DNA of 64,000 bases from Rhodobacter sp. Its GTDB lineage: Bacteria; Pseudomonadota; Alphaproteobacteria; Rhodobacterales; Rhodobacteraceae. The translations under genes and the position numbers were made by a program. The stretch lies in assembly GCA_020250445.1 (NCBI GenBank), contig JADCEF010000035.1, positions 1 through 64,000 on the forward strand. The letters are read 5' to 3'. Below are positions 1 through 8,053 of this stretch, in pieces (within the stretch, counting starts at the first letter, position 1; each line of letters begins with the position of its first letter). The notes beneath the pieces are model-generated. The model had not been told where the DNA came from, did no database searches, and was given only the letters and a program-made list of their open reading frames with translations.

Positions 1-254
1 GCAGCGCGTGCCATTGATCGGGACCAAAGCGACCGCGGACTTTCATCAGGGCGCGCAGCGATCCTGCTGCAAATCAGACGCCGCATACAGGGCCGCAGCC
101 GAAATCACGCCAGCATCACCCGAAAAACCCTTGCCCCGCAGGAGCCATCAACACAGGGTCCGAGCGACAATGGCGAGTGTACCGGCGTTCGGGTCAACTT
201 GCGCAAAGGATGGAAAACTGCTCCACTCCCCCGCGTGAGGTGCTGGGGAGCGGA

Positions 255-1187
255 ATGACACGCATTGCAATGTCATTGTCTGCAATCGGTCGCGACACAT
301 GGCGCAACCCGATCACCTTCTTCCTTGTCTGGGTCCCGTCGCTGACCGTTCTCATTCTCAGCGTAAACCCCTCGCTTACAGCAGATCTTGCGCCATTTCA
401 GCGGATCGCCTTCTGGCTGTTGCACGTGGCGCTGCTTCTGCCTTTGCTGATGATCGCGCAGAACCTGATTGATGAGGCGCTGGCCGCCTTTCGCCTGAGC
501 CCCGTCATTCTGGTGACTTTGACGGCACTCTGCGCATCCGTTATCTTTGCGCCGGTCTCGCTGCTTTTGGACCTTTTGTTTTCGCCCACCCCGGATCTGG
601 GTTCGGAACCTTCACTGACATTGCTGCTGATTGACGAGATCACTACTTTGGCGCTGCCAACGCTGTGTGCCTGGCTTCTTGTCAACGGAGCACGCCTGAC
701 GATGCTGTCGGTGCCGATGATCCAGGAAGCGTCATCCCCCGAAAGCGAAGCGGCAAAGGGGCAGTCCGGGCGTAACCCGGCAAAAGAGGCTGGGCCCGCC
801 TCGGGACTGACAGATATTGAAAGGGCTTTCTGGTCGAGGGTTCCGCGCGAGCTGGGAGCTGAACTGGTCTCGCTGTCCGCAGAGCAGCATTATCTGCATG
901 TGGTCACACCAAAGGGCCGCAGTCTGATCCTGTTTCCCATCAGTCGCGCGATTCAGGCGGCGGAACGCTTTGAAGGGATGCAGATTCACAGGTCGCATTG
1001 GGTCGCGTTCAGGCAGGTGACAGCGCTGTCAAAGGACGATACTGGCCTGTTCGTCTGTCTTTCAAGCGGGGAAAAGCTTCCGGTAAGCCGGTCGAGGCAG
1101 CAGGCCGTCAAGGCCGCACTTGATGTCCACGCACTGCGCCGCGTATTCAGCCGGTTTGAAGCAGGTAAAGCGAAAGCCGCCCGGTGA
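255..1187 (+). CDS. Membrane-anchored LytTR-domain transcriptional regulator
   Basis: This 310-residue protein has four predicted membrane segments (about residues 19-37, 52-74, 82-108 and 122-146). A polar linker follows, then a C-terminal LytTR DNA-binding domain (about 195-292) with the typical VSLSAEQHYLHV strand, IHRSHWV and LPVSRSR blocks. LytTR domains bind DNA through beta-strand loops and usually sit behind a receiver domain. Here a membrane domain replaces the receiver, so the protein may sense the membrane or an envelope signal directly. I chose the ATG at 255 because a purine-rich GGGGAG stretch lies just upstream and the hydrophobic region begins soon after; the frame stays open further upstream. 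No partner gene adjoins it and its target is unknown. Confidence 0.8.
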   Translation: MTRIAMSLSAIGRDTWRNPITFFLVWVPSLTVLILSVNPSLTADLAPFQRIAFWLLHVALLLPLLMIAQNLIDEALAAFRLSPVILVTLTALCASVIFAPVSLLLDLLFSPTPDLGSEPSLTLLLIDEITTLALPTLCAWLLVNGARLTMLSVPMIQEASSPESEAAKGQSGRNPAKEAGPASGLTDIERAFWSRVPRELGAELVSLSAEQHYLHVVTPKGRSLILFPISRAIQAAERFEGMQIHRSHWVAFRQVTALSKDDTGLFVCLSSGEKLPVSRSRQQAVKAALDVHALRRVFSRFEAGKAKAAR

Positions 1188-1935
1188 CGCAGGCCGCCGG
1201 CCTGCCATGGCGGCATCATGAACGGGCGTCCCGGCCTTGGCCTGACCGAGCATCTTGCGTCTCAGGCCGCCCCTGCCGGGGCGGGGCATGTTGGAGGCTG
1301 CCGTCCGGGATCGACATGAAGGACGCACGGCACCAATCTTTGGCCGTCAGGGGCATTCAACCGCCCAAACCAGAAAAGCAGACGGGCATCACGCATGGGC
1401 AATTGCGGCCATGCGGCCTCGAACAAGGGCAGGATCGCGCCATAAACGAGGGAAATGCATGGACAGCCTATCTTTGAACAAGATAAAGCCGAAGGAAGCC
1501 CGGGGGCGAGGTATCGGCCATCGCCTTATGCCGTTGCTTCTTTGGATTGGAGGCAAGCGGGGATTCCGGCTCATTGACTTGCCGTGTTCCTGACGGCTGA
1601 CATGGCTGCGAGAAGACCTTTTCGATCAGATGGAGGTATCGCATGGCGGATGGTGGTGACTGATCTTCGGGTTCGGCGATAGTGTCCGGTCTGGTGCCGA
1701 CGCGGTTTCGGGCGGTCAACGGGCCAAGACGCGGCAGGATGCCCGCCTCGACACGGAGGGGCGGCACCAGGGCGTTCGTCGACCGGGCTGAGTGATTTGC
1801 AGCCGGGGCATCTTCGGGGTGTCCCAGCCTTCCCGTTGCGCGGGAATGAATTCGCAACCGGCCTTTCAGCAGGAACCGGGTCGCAGGCAGTGGTGCTCAT
1901 CAAGCAACTTGTGGTGACCCTTGAAGGAGTCCCGC
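1188..1935. other. Gene-poor interval of about 750 bp
   Basis: No frame on either strand here gives a protein I recognise or one with convincing start signals. The short frames that exist are Arg/Pro/Gly-rich, as expected from chance translation of GC-rich DNA. The only structures I note are a small GC hairpin at 1267-1284 and the ribosome-binding site of the following LysE gene (AAGGAG at 1924-1929). Decayed genes are possible but I cannot show it. Confidence 0.5.
1267..1284 (+). terminator. Small GC hairpin after the LytTR gene
   Basis: The arms CCGCCCC and GGGGCGG pair around a 4-nt loop about 80 bp beyond the LytTR stop codon. There is no T-tract, so it is at best a weak terminator and could be chance in GC-rich DNA. 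Confidence 0.25.
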
Positions 1936-2532
1936 ATGTTCGAAATGACCATTGCCCTTTTGCTGTTTCTTGTGCCGTTGGCGTACAGCCCCGGACCCGG
2001 CAACATGTTCTTTGCCGCCATCGGCGGGCGCTTTGGATTGCGCGCCTCTGTTCCGGCGATGGTCGGCTATCACCTTGCCACCTTCATTGTGACGGCGGCT
2101 GTCGGGCTCGGGTTTTCGGGGCTCGCAACGCTGAGCCCGGTTCTTTTCGATCTGCTGCGCTACGGCGGGGCAGCTTATGTTTTCTGGCTTGCCTGGGGGT
2201 TCTTGCGCGTAGGGGCCATGACAGGCACGACCGAGGCGCGACAGGCATCTGTCGTGGATGGGGCGATCCTGCTCCTGCTCAATCCCAAAGCCTGGCTGAT
2301 TATCGCGCTCATGTTCACGCAGTTCCTGCCTGGCGCGGGGGTCAATGATCCTGCGCTGGTGGTCTGGATCACCGCCGTGTTCACGCTGAACAACCTGCTT
2401 GCGTTCACCGTCTGGACACTCGCCGGCGATCTTCTTGCGCGGCGGTTTCGGAGTGCCTCCGGCGCACGGCGGATGAACACTTTCTTCGGGGGAATGCTGG
2501 CTGCAGTGGCTTTGTGGATGCTGCTGCGCTGA
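1936..2532 (+). CDS. LysE/RhtB family amino-acid exporter
   Basis: This 198-residue inner-membrane protein has the LysE-family hallmarks: a hydrophobic first helix, then SPGPGNM (residues 18-24), repeated hydrophobic helices and NPKAW near residue 115. Members export amino acids or related small metabolites using ion gradients. The length matches the family (about 200 residues). The start is the ATG at 1936, preceded by a clear AAGGAG six bases upstream. It stands alone, so its substrate cannot be inferred from neighbours. Confidence 0.88.
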   Translation: MFEMTIALLLFLVPLAYSPGPGNMFFAAIGGRFGLRASVPAMVGYHLATFIVTAAVGLGFSGLATLSPVLFDLLRYGGAAYVFWLAWGFLRVGAMTGTTEARQASVVDGAILLLLNPKAWLIIALMFTQFLPGAGVNDPALVVWITAVFTLNNLLAFTVWTLAGDLLARRFRSASGARRMNTFFGGMLAAVALWMLLR

Positions 2533-2976
2533 ATGGGGGCCAGGGCACGGGGCGATGCACGAAGGGAACGAGGGCAAGGTTGCACGGACCTGCGCCGTCC
2601 GGCCCCATCAAAGGGCCGATGCGATGACGGGGGTCCTGCCCGTGCCGCAGTCCTTCCGCACAGCGCCCGGGCGTTACAGCCGAAGCTCCGGATGCGCAGG
2701 ACAGTGCCTTGGAAAAACGAAGCAACCCCTTGAGCAGCGGCTGAAACCGGCGCGGTATCCGCGAGGCATGCCAGAGGAAGGGTACGGCGAAGCGGTATTT
2801 GCGAACGGCGCAGGTCGCACCATGCAGGGCCGCCGGAATGCGGCACCTGCCCTGACCGGCAGACAAGGGGCACGATCAGGGGATCGCGCCGGAACGGGCA
2901 GAAGGGACCCTTGTCTGCGGTGCCCTTTGCCGTTCCGGGCATGGTCCACGGGGGCCCGCGGTCCCGACTGCGGCCT
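2533..2976. other. Intergenic interval between convergent genes
   Basis: About 440 bp separate the exporter from the minus-strand sugar operon. I see no supportable gene. The only structure is an imperfect inverted repeat at 2889-2938. Confidence 0.5.
2889..2938. terminator. Imperfect inverted repeat, possible bidirectional terminator
   Basis: CCGGAACGG-CA-AAGGG on the left (with two bulged bases) pairs with CCCTTTGCCGTTCCGG on the right. It lies between convergent genes, 38 bp beyond the stop of the PfkB gene on the minus strand. No strong T-tract is seen on either side. Confidence 0.35.
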
Positions 2977-3954
2977 TTATCCCAGCAGGACCGCCAGCGG
3001 CGGGATGCCATCGGTCGCGGTTGCCCCGCGCAGGGCGGCGGCGGCGGCGCGGTGGGCAAGGTGCAGGCAGCGCTCCACGCTCCAGCCGTCGTGGATGCCG
3101 TAAAGGCAACCGGCGCAAAAGGCATCGCCCGCGCCGACCGGGCTGATGATCTCTGCCGGGTCCATGCGGGTGCTGTCGGCCCAGAGCGGGCTGTCACCCA
3201 GCCACAGCGACGTGCGTTCGGTGTGGATGACGACCGTGCCCGCGCCGCGCGCCCGAAGCTGGCGGGCCGCAGCCAGCATCCCGTCACGGTCCTGCGGGCC
3301 GGTCACGGGGCACCCGGTGGCGCGCTGCGCCTCGACCTCGTTCAGGAAAAGGTAATCGATCTGCGGCAGGGCGGCTTCCACCGTCTTGCGGAATTCCGGC
3401 GTGTCGGCAGAAACCAGATCAACGCAGGTCACCATCCCGGCGGCGCGGGCGCGGCGCAGCACATGCGAGGCCGGGGTTGTGCCATCGGCCCCGACGCGGT
3501 CCATTTCGCCCATCAGGTTCAGATAGCCAAGGTAGAACAGCTTGATCCCCTGCGTGGCAAGGACTTCAACCGGTACATGCACTTCGGCCAGCAAGTCATT
3601 GGTTCCTGGGTAATAAAAGAAAGTCCGGCTGTCACCCGGCACGGTCATCACATGGGTGTGCGCGGTCAGCGCGGCATCGGTCACGGCCATATGACCGGTC
3701 GGCAGACCCGCCCCGGCAAGGGCCGCAAGAACGGTCTGGCCGTGCAGGTCGCGGCCCACCAGACCCACGGGGACAATCGGCAGGCCGGTGGCAAAGGCGG
3801 CCAGACCCAGCGCCACATTCGCGGCCCCGCCGCCCACGCCGGTGGTTTCCGCCCGGATATGCACCAGATCGCTTTTGCGCGGCCAGGCATCGATGCTGTG
3901 GACGATGTCCACAATCCAGTTGCCGGCGCAGGCGATGCCCCGCCGCGCGGTCAT
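2977..3954 (-). CDS. PfkB/ribokinase family carbohydrate kinase
   Basis: This 325-residue cytoplasmic kinase transfers phosphate from ATP to a sugar or sugar derivative. The family signature at the substrate lid/dimer region is GGGAANVALG (residues 41-50). The C-terminal anion hole and catalytic Asp are in SPVGAGDAFCAG near residue 275. It is the last gene of a six-gene minus-strand operon and starts 16 bp after the isomerase gene. The ATG at 3954 is chosen because it gives the normal family N-terminus (ACAGNWIVDIV); longer in-frame starts would run into the preceding gene. The substrate is unknown; adjacency to a lyxose/mannose isomerase-like protein suggests a ketose. Confidence 0.87.
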   Translation of the reverse strand: MTARRGIACAGNWIVDIVHSIDAWPRKSDLVHIRAETTGVGGGAANVALGLAAFATGLPIVPVGLVGRDLHGQTVLAALAGAGLPTGHMAVTDAALTAHTHVMTVPGDSRTFFYYPGTNDLLAEVHVPVEVLATQGIKLFYLGYLNLMGEMDRVGADGTTPASHVLRRARAAGMVTCVDLVSADTPEFRKTVEAALPQIDYLFLNEVEAQRATGCPVTGPQDRDGMLAAARQLRARGAGTVVIHTERTSLWLGDSPLWADSTRMDPAEIISPVGAGDAFCAGCLYGIHDGWSVERCLHLAHRAAAAALRGATATDGIPPLAVLLG

Positions 3955-3970
3955 CCTGCCTGCCGCCCGG

Positions 3971-4630
3971 TCACAGCGCGACCTCGTTCCACAGCGGCAG
4001 AAGGGCAGCTTCGTCTTCCTCGACGGTCGAAAACCGGCCCAGGGGTTCCAGAAAGAAGTTGTCGTTGCGGTCGTCATTGCACTGGCTGACTTCGGCGGCA
4101 AAGACCGTCCCGCTGCCTGCCTTGCCCCAGAAGCGGTGCTGCAGCCCGCGCGGTATGGTGATGGAGGCGCCGGGCGTGACCGCAACCGGCCCGCCGAACG
4201 GGTCCACCGCGCGGCCATCGATGCGCGGGTCCCAGGGGGAAGGCGGCACAGACCCGTCGCGGGTAAACTCCACCATCAGCGTGCCGCCGCCACGCACGAT
4301 GATGTCTTCCAGCTTGACCTTGTGGCAGTGAAACGGGGTTTCCTGATCTTCACCCACGATCAGCAGCTTTTCGGCATAAGGGCGTTCCGCCGGATCGCCC
4401 TGAATGCCGTTGCGGATGCACAGCAGCGTCAGGCCGCGCCGCGCAAAATCGCCCGATCCGAAATCGGTCACGTCCCAGCCGATCTGCCGGTCGGTCAGAA
4501 AACGCGACTGATCCGGGTGGGCGCGGTGGTCGGCCAGCGTCCAGTCTGCCCAGCCCGGCAAGGCAAAGCGGTATTCGGCACAAAGCGCGCGGGCCTGCCG
4601 CAGGGCGGCGTTGATCTGCGACCGTTTCAT
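3971..4630 (-). CDS. D-lyxose/D-mannose ketol-isomerase-like cupin
   Basis: This 219-residue protein has a single cupin fold of the D-lyxose isomerase type. ETPFHCHKVKLEDI near residue 100 supplies metal-binding His and Glu residues, and GLQHRFWG downstream gives the later His. Family members interconvert D-lyxose/D-xylulose and D-mannose/D-fructose using a divalent metal, and are about 220-230 residues long. Its ATG overlaps the stop of the upstream dehydrogenase gene by four bases (ATGA), indicating translational coupling. The real substrate may be another aldose, since the surrounding operon is not a known lyxose pathway. Confidence 0.8.
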   Translation of the reverse strand: MKRSQINAALRQARALCAEYRFALPGWADWTLADHRAHPDQSRFLTDRQIGWDVTDFGSGDFARRGLTLLCIRNGIQGDPAERPYAEKLLIVGEDQETPFHCHKVKLEDIIVRGGGTLMVEFTRDGSVPPSPWDPRIDGRAVDPFGGPVAVTPGASITIPRGLQHRFWGKAGSGTVFAAEVSQCNDDRNDNFFLEPLGRFSTVEEDEAALLPLWNEVAL

Positions 4631-5775
4631 GGCATTCCCCGGTAGATGACATCCGCAGTCCGGTTTTGCGTGCCCGCCGTCAACGCTGCGGTCAGCACCG
4701 CGTGGTGATCCGCCGCTTCCTGCGGCGTGGCGCAAGGAAAGCCCCGGGCATCGCCGCCTGCCAGTTCGTCCACGAAGGCCGCCCACATCTGCTGAATGGC
4801 ATCGGTGAAGCCGAATTCGAAAATGCCCCCCGTGATGCCGGGGAACAGCGGCGCATAGCCCAGATCCTCGGTCTGCCAGGTCTGGCTGCCGCCGGGGGTA
4901 TAGGTCATGAACTGCCACTGGCGGGGCGATTTGGTGGAAAAGCTGGCGCTGCCTGTCATGCCAAGGATGCGCAGGCTCCAGGTGTTTGCCTCACCCGGGG
5001 CGATGCGCCAGGTCTTCAGCACCATCGGGAAGTCACCCAAGGCATGCGGCACATGGGCGGTGATCGTGGCATTGTCCCAGGTGTCGCAGGGCAGGGTGCC
5101 GCCCTTGCCATCGGGGCGGGCGGTGACGCGTTTGACCAGGCTGGCGCTGACGCGCGACGGCTTCCAGCCCAGGCGCAGCGGCACATGCAGCACATGCATG
5201 CCCAGATCGCCCATGCAGCCGTAATCGCCGTTCACCTTTGCCATGCGCTTCCAGTTGAGCGGTTTTTCCGGATTGATGTCGGAAGAATGCAGAAAGCTCG
5301 CCTCCACCTCCAGAATCGGGCCGATCGCGCCGGATCGGGCAAAGCCGATGACCTTCTGCGCGCCGGGGTAGAAGGGCATTTCGGACGAACAGCGCACCAG
5401 CAGATCGGGGCGGGCGGCAACGGCCGCCATGATCGCGGCATTCTGGGCGGCATCCATGCCAAAGGGCTTTTCCCCCAGCAGGTGCTTTCCTGCGGCCAGG
5501 ATCGCGGGGTAAAGTTCGGCGTGCAGCACATGCGGGACGGCGCAATAGATTGCCTCGACATCCGGGTTCGCCAGCAGGTCGCGGTAATCGGTGCTGGTCT
5601 GCATCGGGCCAAGGTTGGCGGTGAACCAGTCCATCAGGGCAGGGGCCGTGTCACAGACCGCGATGATCCTGGGCCTTGCGCGCATGCCGGTCAGGTGCAG
5701 CCAGCGCGCGGCGGCGCTGGCGAATTCGCGGCCCATCAGGCCGCATCCGATGATGCCGAAGCGGATTTCTTTCAT
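4627..5775 (-). CDS. Gfo/Idh/MocA family oxidoreductase
   Basis: This 382-residue NAD(P)-dependent sugar or polyol dehydrogenase has an N-terminal Rossmann motif (GIIGCGLMGREF, residues 8-19). The family GEKPFG motif lies near residue 102; its Lys is catalytic in characterised relatives. The C-terminal alpha/beta domain is complete. It is translationally coupled to the isomerase gene downstream and begins 7 bp after the aldolase gene upstream. It is one of four Gfo/Idh proteins in this window, so assigning a substrate from similarity alone is unsafe. Confidence 0.88.
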   Translation of the reverse strand: MKEIRFGIIGCGLMGREFASAAARWLHLTGMRARPRIIAVCDTAPALMDWFTANLGPMQTSTDYRDLLANPDVEAIYCAVPHVLHAELYPAILAAGKHLLGEKPFGMDAAQNAAIMAAVAARPDLLVRCSSEMPFYPGAQKVIGFARSGAIGPILEVEASFLHSSDINPEKPLNWKRMAKVNGDYGCMGDLGMHVLHVPLRLGWKPSRVSASLVKRVTARPDGKGGTLPCDTWDNATITAHVPHALGDFPMVLKTWRIAPGEANTWSLRILGMTGSASFSTKSPRQWQFMTYTPGGSQTWQTEDLGYAPLFPGITGGIFEFGFTDAIQQMWAAFVDELAGGDARGFPCATPQEAADHHAVLTAALTAGTQNRTADVIYRGMP

Positions 5776-5782
5776 CGCGGCC

Positions 5783-6607
5783 TCAGATCAGGTGTTTCAG
5801 CGCCGCTTCCGGGCTGGCGCGGTCGTGCACCACGGCCATCAGCGCGCGGGTCATGCCGCCGGGGTTCGGGTGCTGGATGACGTTGCGGCCATAGACGATG
5901 CCGCGCGCGCCCTGGGCCATCAGGTCGGCGGTGCGGGTGAGAATCTCGGCATCGCTGACGCGCCCGCCGCCGCGCACCAGAACCGGCACGCCCTGCGCCA
6001 CCTCGATCACGCGGTGATAGTCCTGCACACGGGTCGTGGGATCAGCCTTGATAATGTCGGCGCCCAGTTCGGCCGCCTGGCGCACCAGCGGCAGGATCAG
6101 ATCGATGTTGCCATCCACCATGTAGCCGCCCCTGGCATTGTCCTGCATGACAAGGGGTTCGACCATCAGCGGCATGCCCGTAACCTCACATTCCCGCTTC
6201 AGCGCGTTCACATTGCGGATGCAGGCGCGGTAGACCTCGGGCTGGTCGGGCAGCAGCAGCAAGTTCACCACAACGCAGGCGGCATCCAGCGCCAGCGCCT
6301 GGTCGACGGGGCGGTCGATCACCTCGGAAAACAGGGCGCGCGGCAGGGGGGTGCCGTAGACATTGGCGATGTCGGTGCGCAGAACCAGGGCGGGCCGGGT
6401 CTTGCCGGGAATCGATTGCAGGATGGGGGCGGTGCCGGGGGGAAGCTGGATTGCGTCCGGGGCGGCGGCGGCAATGGTGTGGACCGCCTTGCGCATATCC
6501 TCGATCCCGCCAAGAAAACTGCCTTCATTGAACATGCCGTGGTCGATGGCCACGTCAAAGCAATGGCCCGAAGGCGCGAAAAGGCGGTTCATCCGGGCGG
6601 CTTTCAT
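5783..6607 (-). CDS. DhnA/LsrF-type class I aldolase
   Basis: This 274-residue TIM-barrel protein belongs to the DeoC/FbaB/LacD superfamily of Schiff-base aldolases. FDVAIDHG near the N-terminus and DIIKADPTT near residue 186 supply the Asp and Schiff-base Lys, and VRGGGR forms the phosphate-binding loop. Relatives cleave sugar bisphosphates or act as the LsrF-type thiolase. The ATG at 6607 has AGGAG about 8 bp upstream; an in-frame extension would overrun the neighbouring kinase gene. Together with the kinases in the operon it probably performs a retro-aldol step on a phosphorylated ketose. This is one of two class I aldolases in the operon, which is unusual. Confidence 0.83.
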   Translation of the reverse strand: MKAARMNRLFAPSGHCFDVAIDHGMFNEGSFLGGIEDMRKAVHTIAAAAPDAIQLPPGTAPILQSIPGKTRPALVLRTDIANVYGTPLPRALFSEVIDRPVDQALALDAACVVVNLLLLPDQPEVYRACIRNVNALKRECEVTGMPLMVEPLVMQDNARGGYMVDGNIDLILPLVRQAAELGADIIKADPTTRVQDYHRVIEVAQGVPVLVRGGGRVSDAEILTRTADLMAQGARGIVYGRNVIQHPNPGGMTRALMAVVHDRASPEAALKHLI

Positions 6608-6662
6608 AGGCAACTCTCCTGTCGGCATCGGGTCAAAGGGGTAGTGGCGGCGCGGCGGGGCG

Positions 6663-8051
6663 TCAATGCAAATGGGCGTTGACCCATTCGGCCAGGGCCG
6701 CGCCGTCCGGCGGGCGGGTGGTGTCGACATCGTGGCGCGGGCCACGGCCTGTCGGTTCGGCGCGACCGGCAAGGGCGATGAGTTCGGGCACATAGTCCAG
6801 CCCCGGATGCCCGGCCGGGCGCGAGCTGACCCGCGCGGCATACCGCGCGCCGATGGTTTCCGGCGGGGCCTGGCACCACAGTTCCACCGTCGGGCCGATG
6901 CCGGCGCGGGTCAGACCGGCCTGCAGCACCTCGGGCGGCTGAAAGCCGAACCAGGCGTCGATGATGACCGTGCTGCCGGGGGCGGTTTCGGCAATCATGT
7001 CGAAGATCGCGGCATAGCTGGCGCGGCCAAGGGTGCGGTTCAGGGTGCGGTCCACGGGGGCAAGTTCGGCCAGGAACGGGGCCTTGACGGTATCAAGGGT
7101 CAGAACAGTCCAGCCGGTGGCCTGCGCCAGCGCCCGTGCGACACCGCTTTTCCCGCTGGCCGGGACCCCGTTGATCAGCACGGCGCGGCGCGGCCTTGGC
7201 AGGGCGGACAGGGCCGCCCCGATCACGCCCGCATCATTGCCCAGCTGCGCGGCCGCAACGTCGGCCTGAAACCAGGACGGGGCGGCGGGAAAGCGGGCCA
7301 GGGCGGCGGCGGCGGCGGCCCCGGCCCCGCCGCCCAGCAGCACTATGTCCGGGTTGCAGGCGGCGATCAGCGTGTCGATGGCGGCGCGCAGCGGGCGGGC
7401 CCAGGCAGACAGGACAGTTCGGGCAGAGGTGTCGCTGCGGGCCAGCAGGTCTTCGACGCGGGTGGCGGCGGGCAGGCCCGCTTCGGCCAGGTGGGTGGCA
7501 AAGGCGGTGCCGGAACTGACGGTTTCGACGCAGCCTGTCCTGCCGCAGACGCAAGGACGCCCCTGCGGGTCCACCGTCAGGTGGCCCAGCTGGCCGGCGG
7601 CCCCGCGCCCGCGCAGGACCGTCCCCCCGTTCAGGATCGCGCCGCCGATGCCTGTGCCGATGGTCAGCATCACCACATTGGTCCGGCCCCGCGCGGCCCC
7701 GCAGGCGGCCTCGCCCAGCAGGGCCATGGTTGCGTCATTGTCGATGCTGACCGGCAGGCCGGTGGTGGTTTCGATGCTGTCGGCGAAGGGCAGGGTGGAC
7801 AGGTCGACATAGCCGCCGGAAAGCACCTTGCGGCTGGCAACATGGACCTGGCCCGGAACACCGATGCCGATGGCCTGCACCGAAGGGCTGCGGACCTGCG
7901 CCACCAGCGCCAGACAGGTGGCCCGCACGGTATGCGCATCGGGCGAACTGGGGGCGGCGGCGCGCGCGAGGATGCTGCCGTCCCGCGCCACGCAGGCGGC
8001 GCGGATATGCGTGCCGCCGATGTCGATGCCGATGGCCTGCGCCGCAGCCAT
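6663..8051 (-). CDS. ROK-family sugar kinase fused to a C-terminal P-loop kinase
   Basis: This 462-residue protein has two kinase modules. Residues 1 to about 285 form a complete ROK sugar kinase with ATP motif IGIDIGGTHIR, catalytic region SIDNDATMALLGE, and the zinc motif GHL...CVCGRTGCVE near residue 165. Residues about 288-462 form a P-loop NTPase/kinase with Walker A GVPASGKSG near residue 295, an IIDAWFGF strand, and an Arg-rich lid. No helix-turn-helix precedes the ROK domain, so it is an enzyme rather than a NagC/XylR-type repressor. Genes encode ROK and P-loop kinases separately in most bacteria, and I do not recognise this fusion. It starts 2 bp after the upstream aldolase stop. Confidence 0.85.
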   Translation of the reverse strand: MAAAQAIGIDIGGTHIRAACVARDGSILARAAAPSSPDAHTVRATCLALVAQVRSPSVQAIGIGVPGQVHVASRKVLSGGYVDLSTLPFADSIETTTGLPVSIDNDATMALLGEAACGAARGRTNVVMLTIGTGIGGAILNGGTVLRGRGAAGQLGHLTVDPQGRPCVCGRTGCVETVSSGTAFATHLAEAGLPAATRVEDLLARSDTSARTVLSAWARPLRAAIDTLIAACNPDIVLLGGGAGAAAAAALARFPAAPSWFQADVAAAQLGNDAGVIGAALSALPRPRRAVLINGVPASGKSGVARALAQATGWTVLTLDTVKAPFLAELAPVDRTLNRTLGRASYAAIFDMIAETAPGSTVIIDAWFGFQPPEVLQAGLTRAGIGPTVELWCQAPPETIGARYAARVSSRPAGHPGLDYVPELIALAGRAEPTGRGPRHDVDTTRPPDGAALAEWVNAHLH

Positions 8052-8053
8052 GG

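Noticed and set aside
8-238. Short plus-strand frame at the left edge
   Set aside because: The translated product is Arg/Ser/Ala-rich with no recognisable motif, and it overlaps the upstream region of the LytTR gene.
1468-1903. Overlapping minus-strand frames in the gap after the LytTR gene, considered as a decayed transposase
   Set aside because: I could not recognise any transposase motif, terminal inverted repeat or target duplication.
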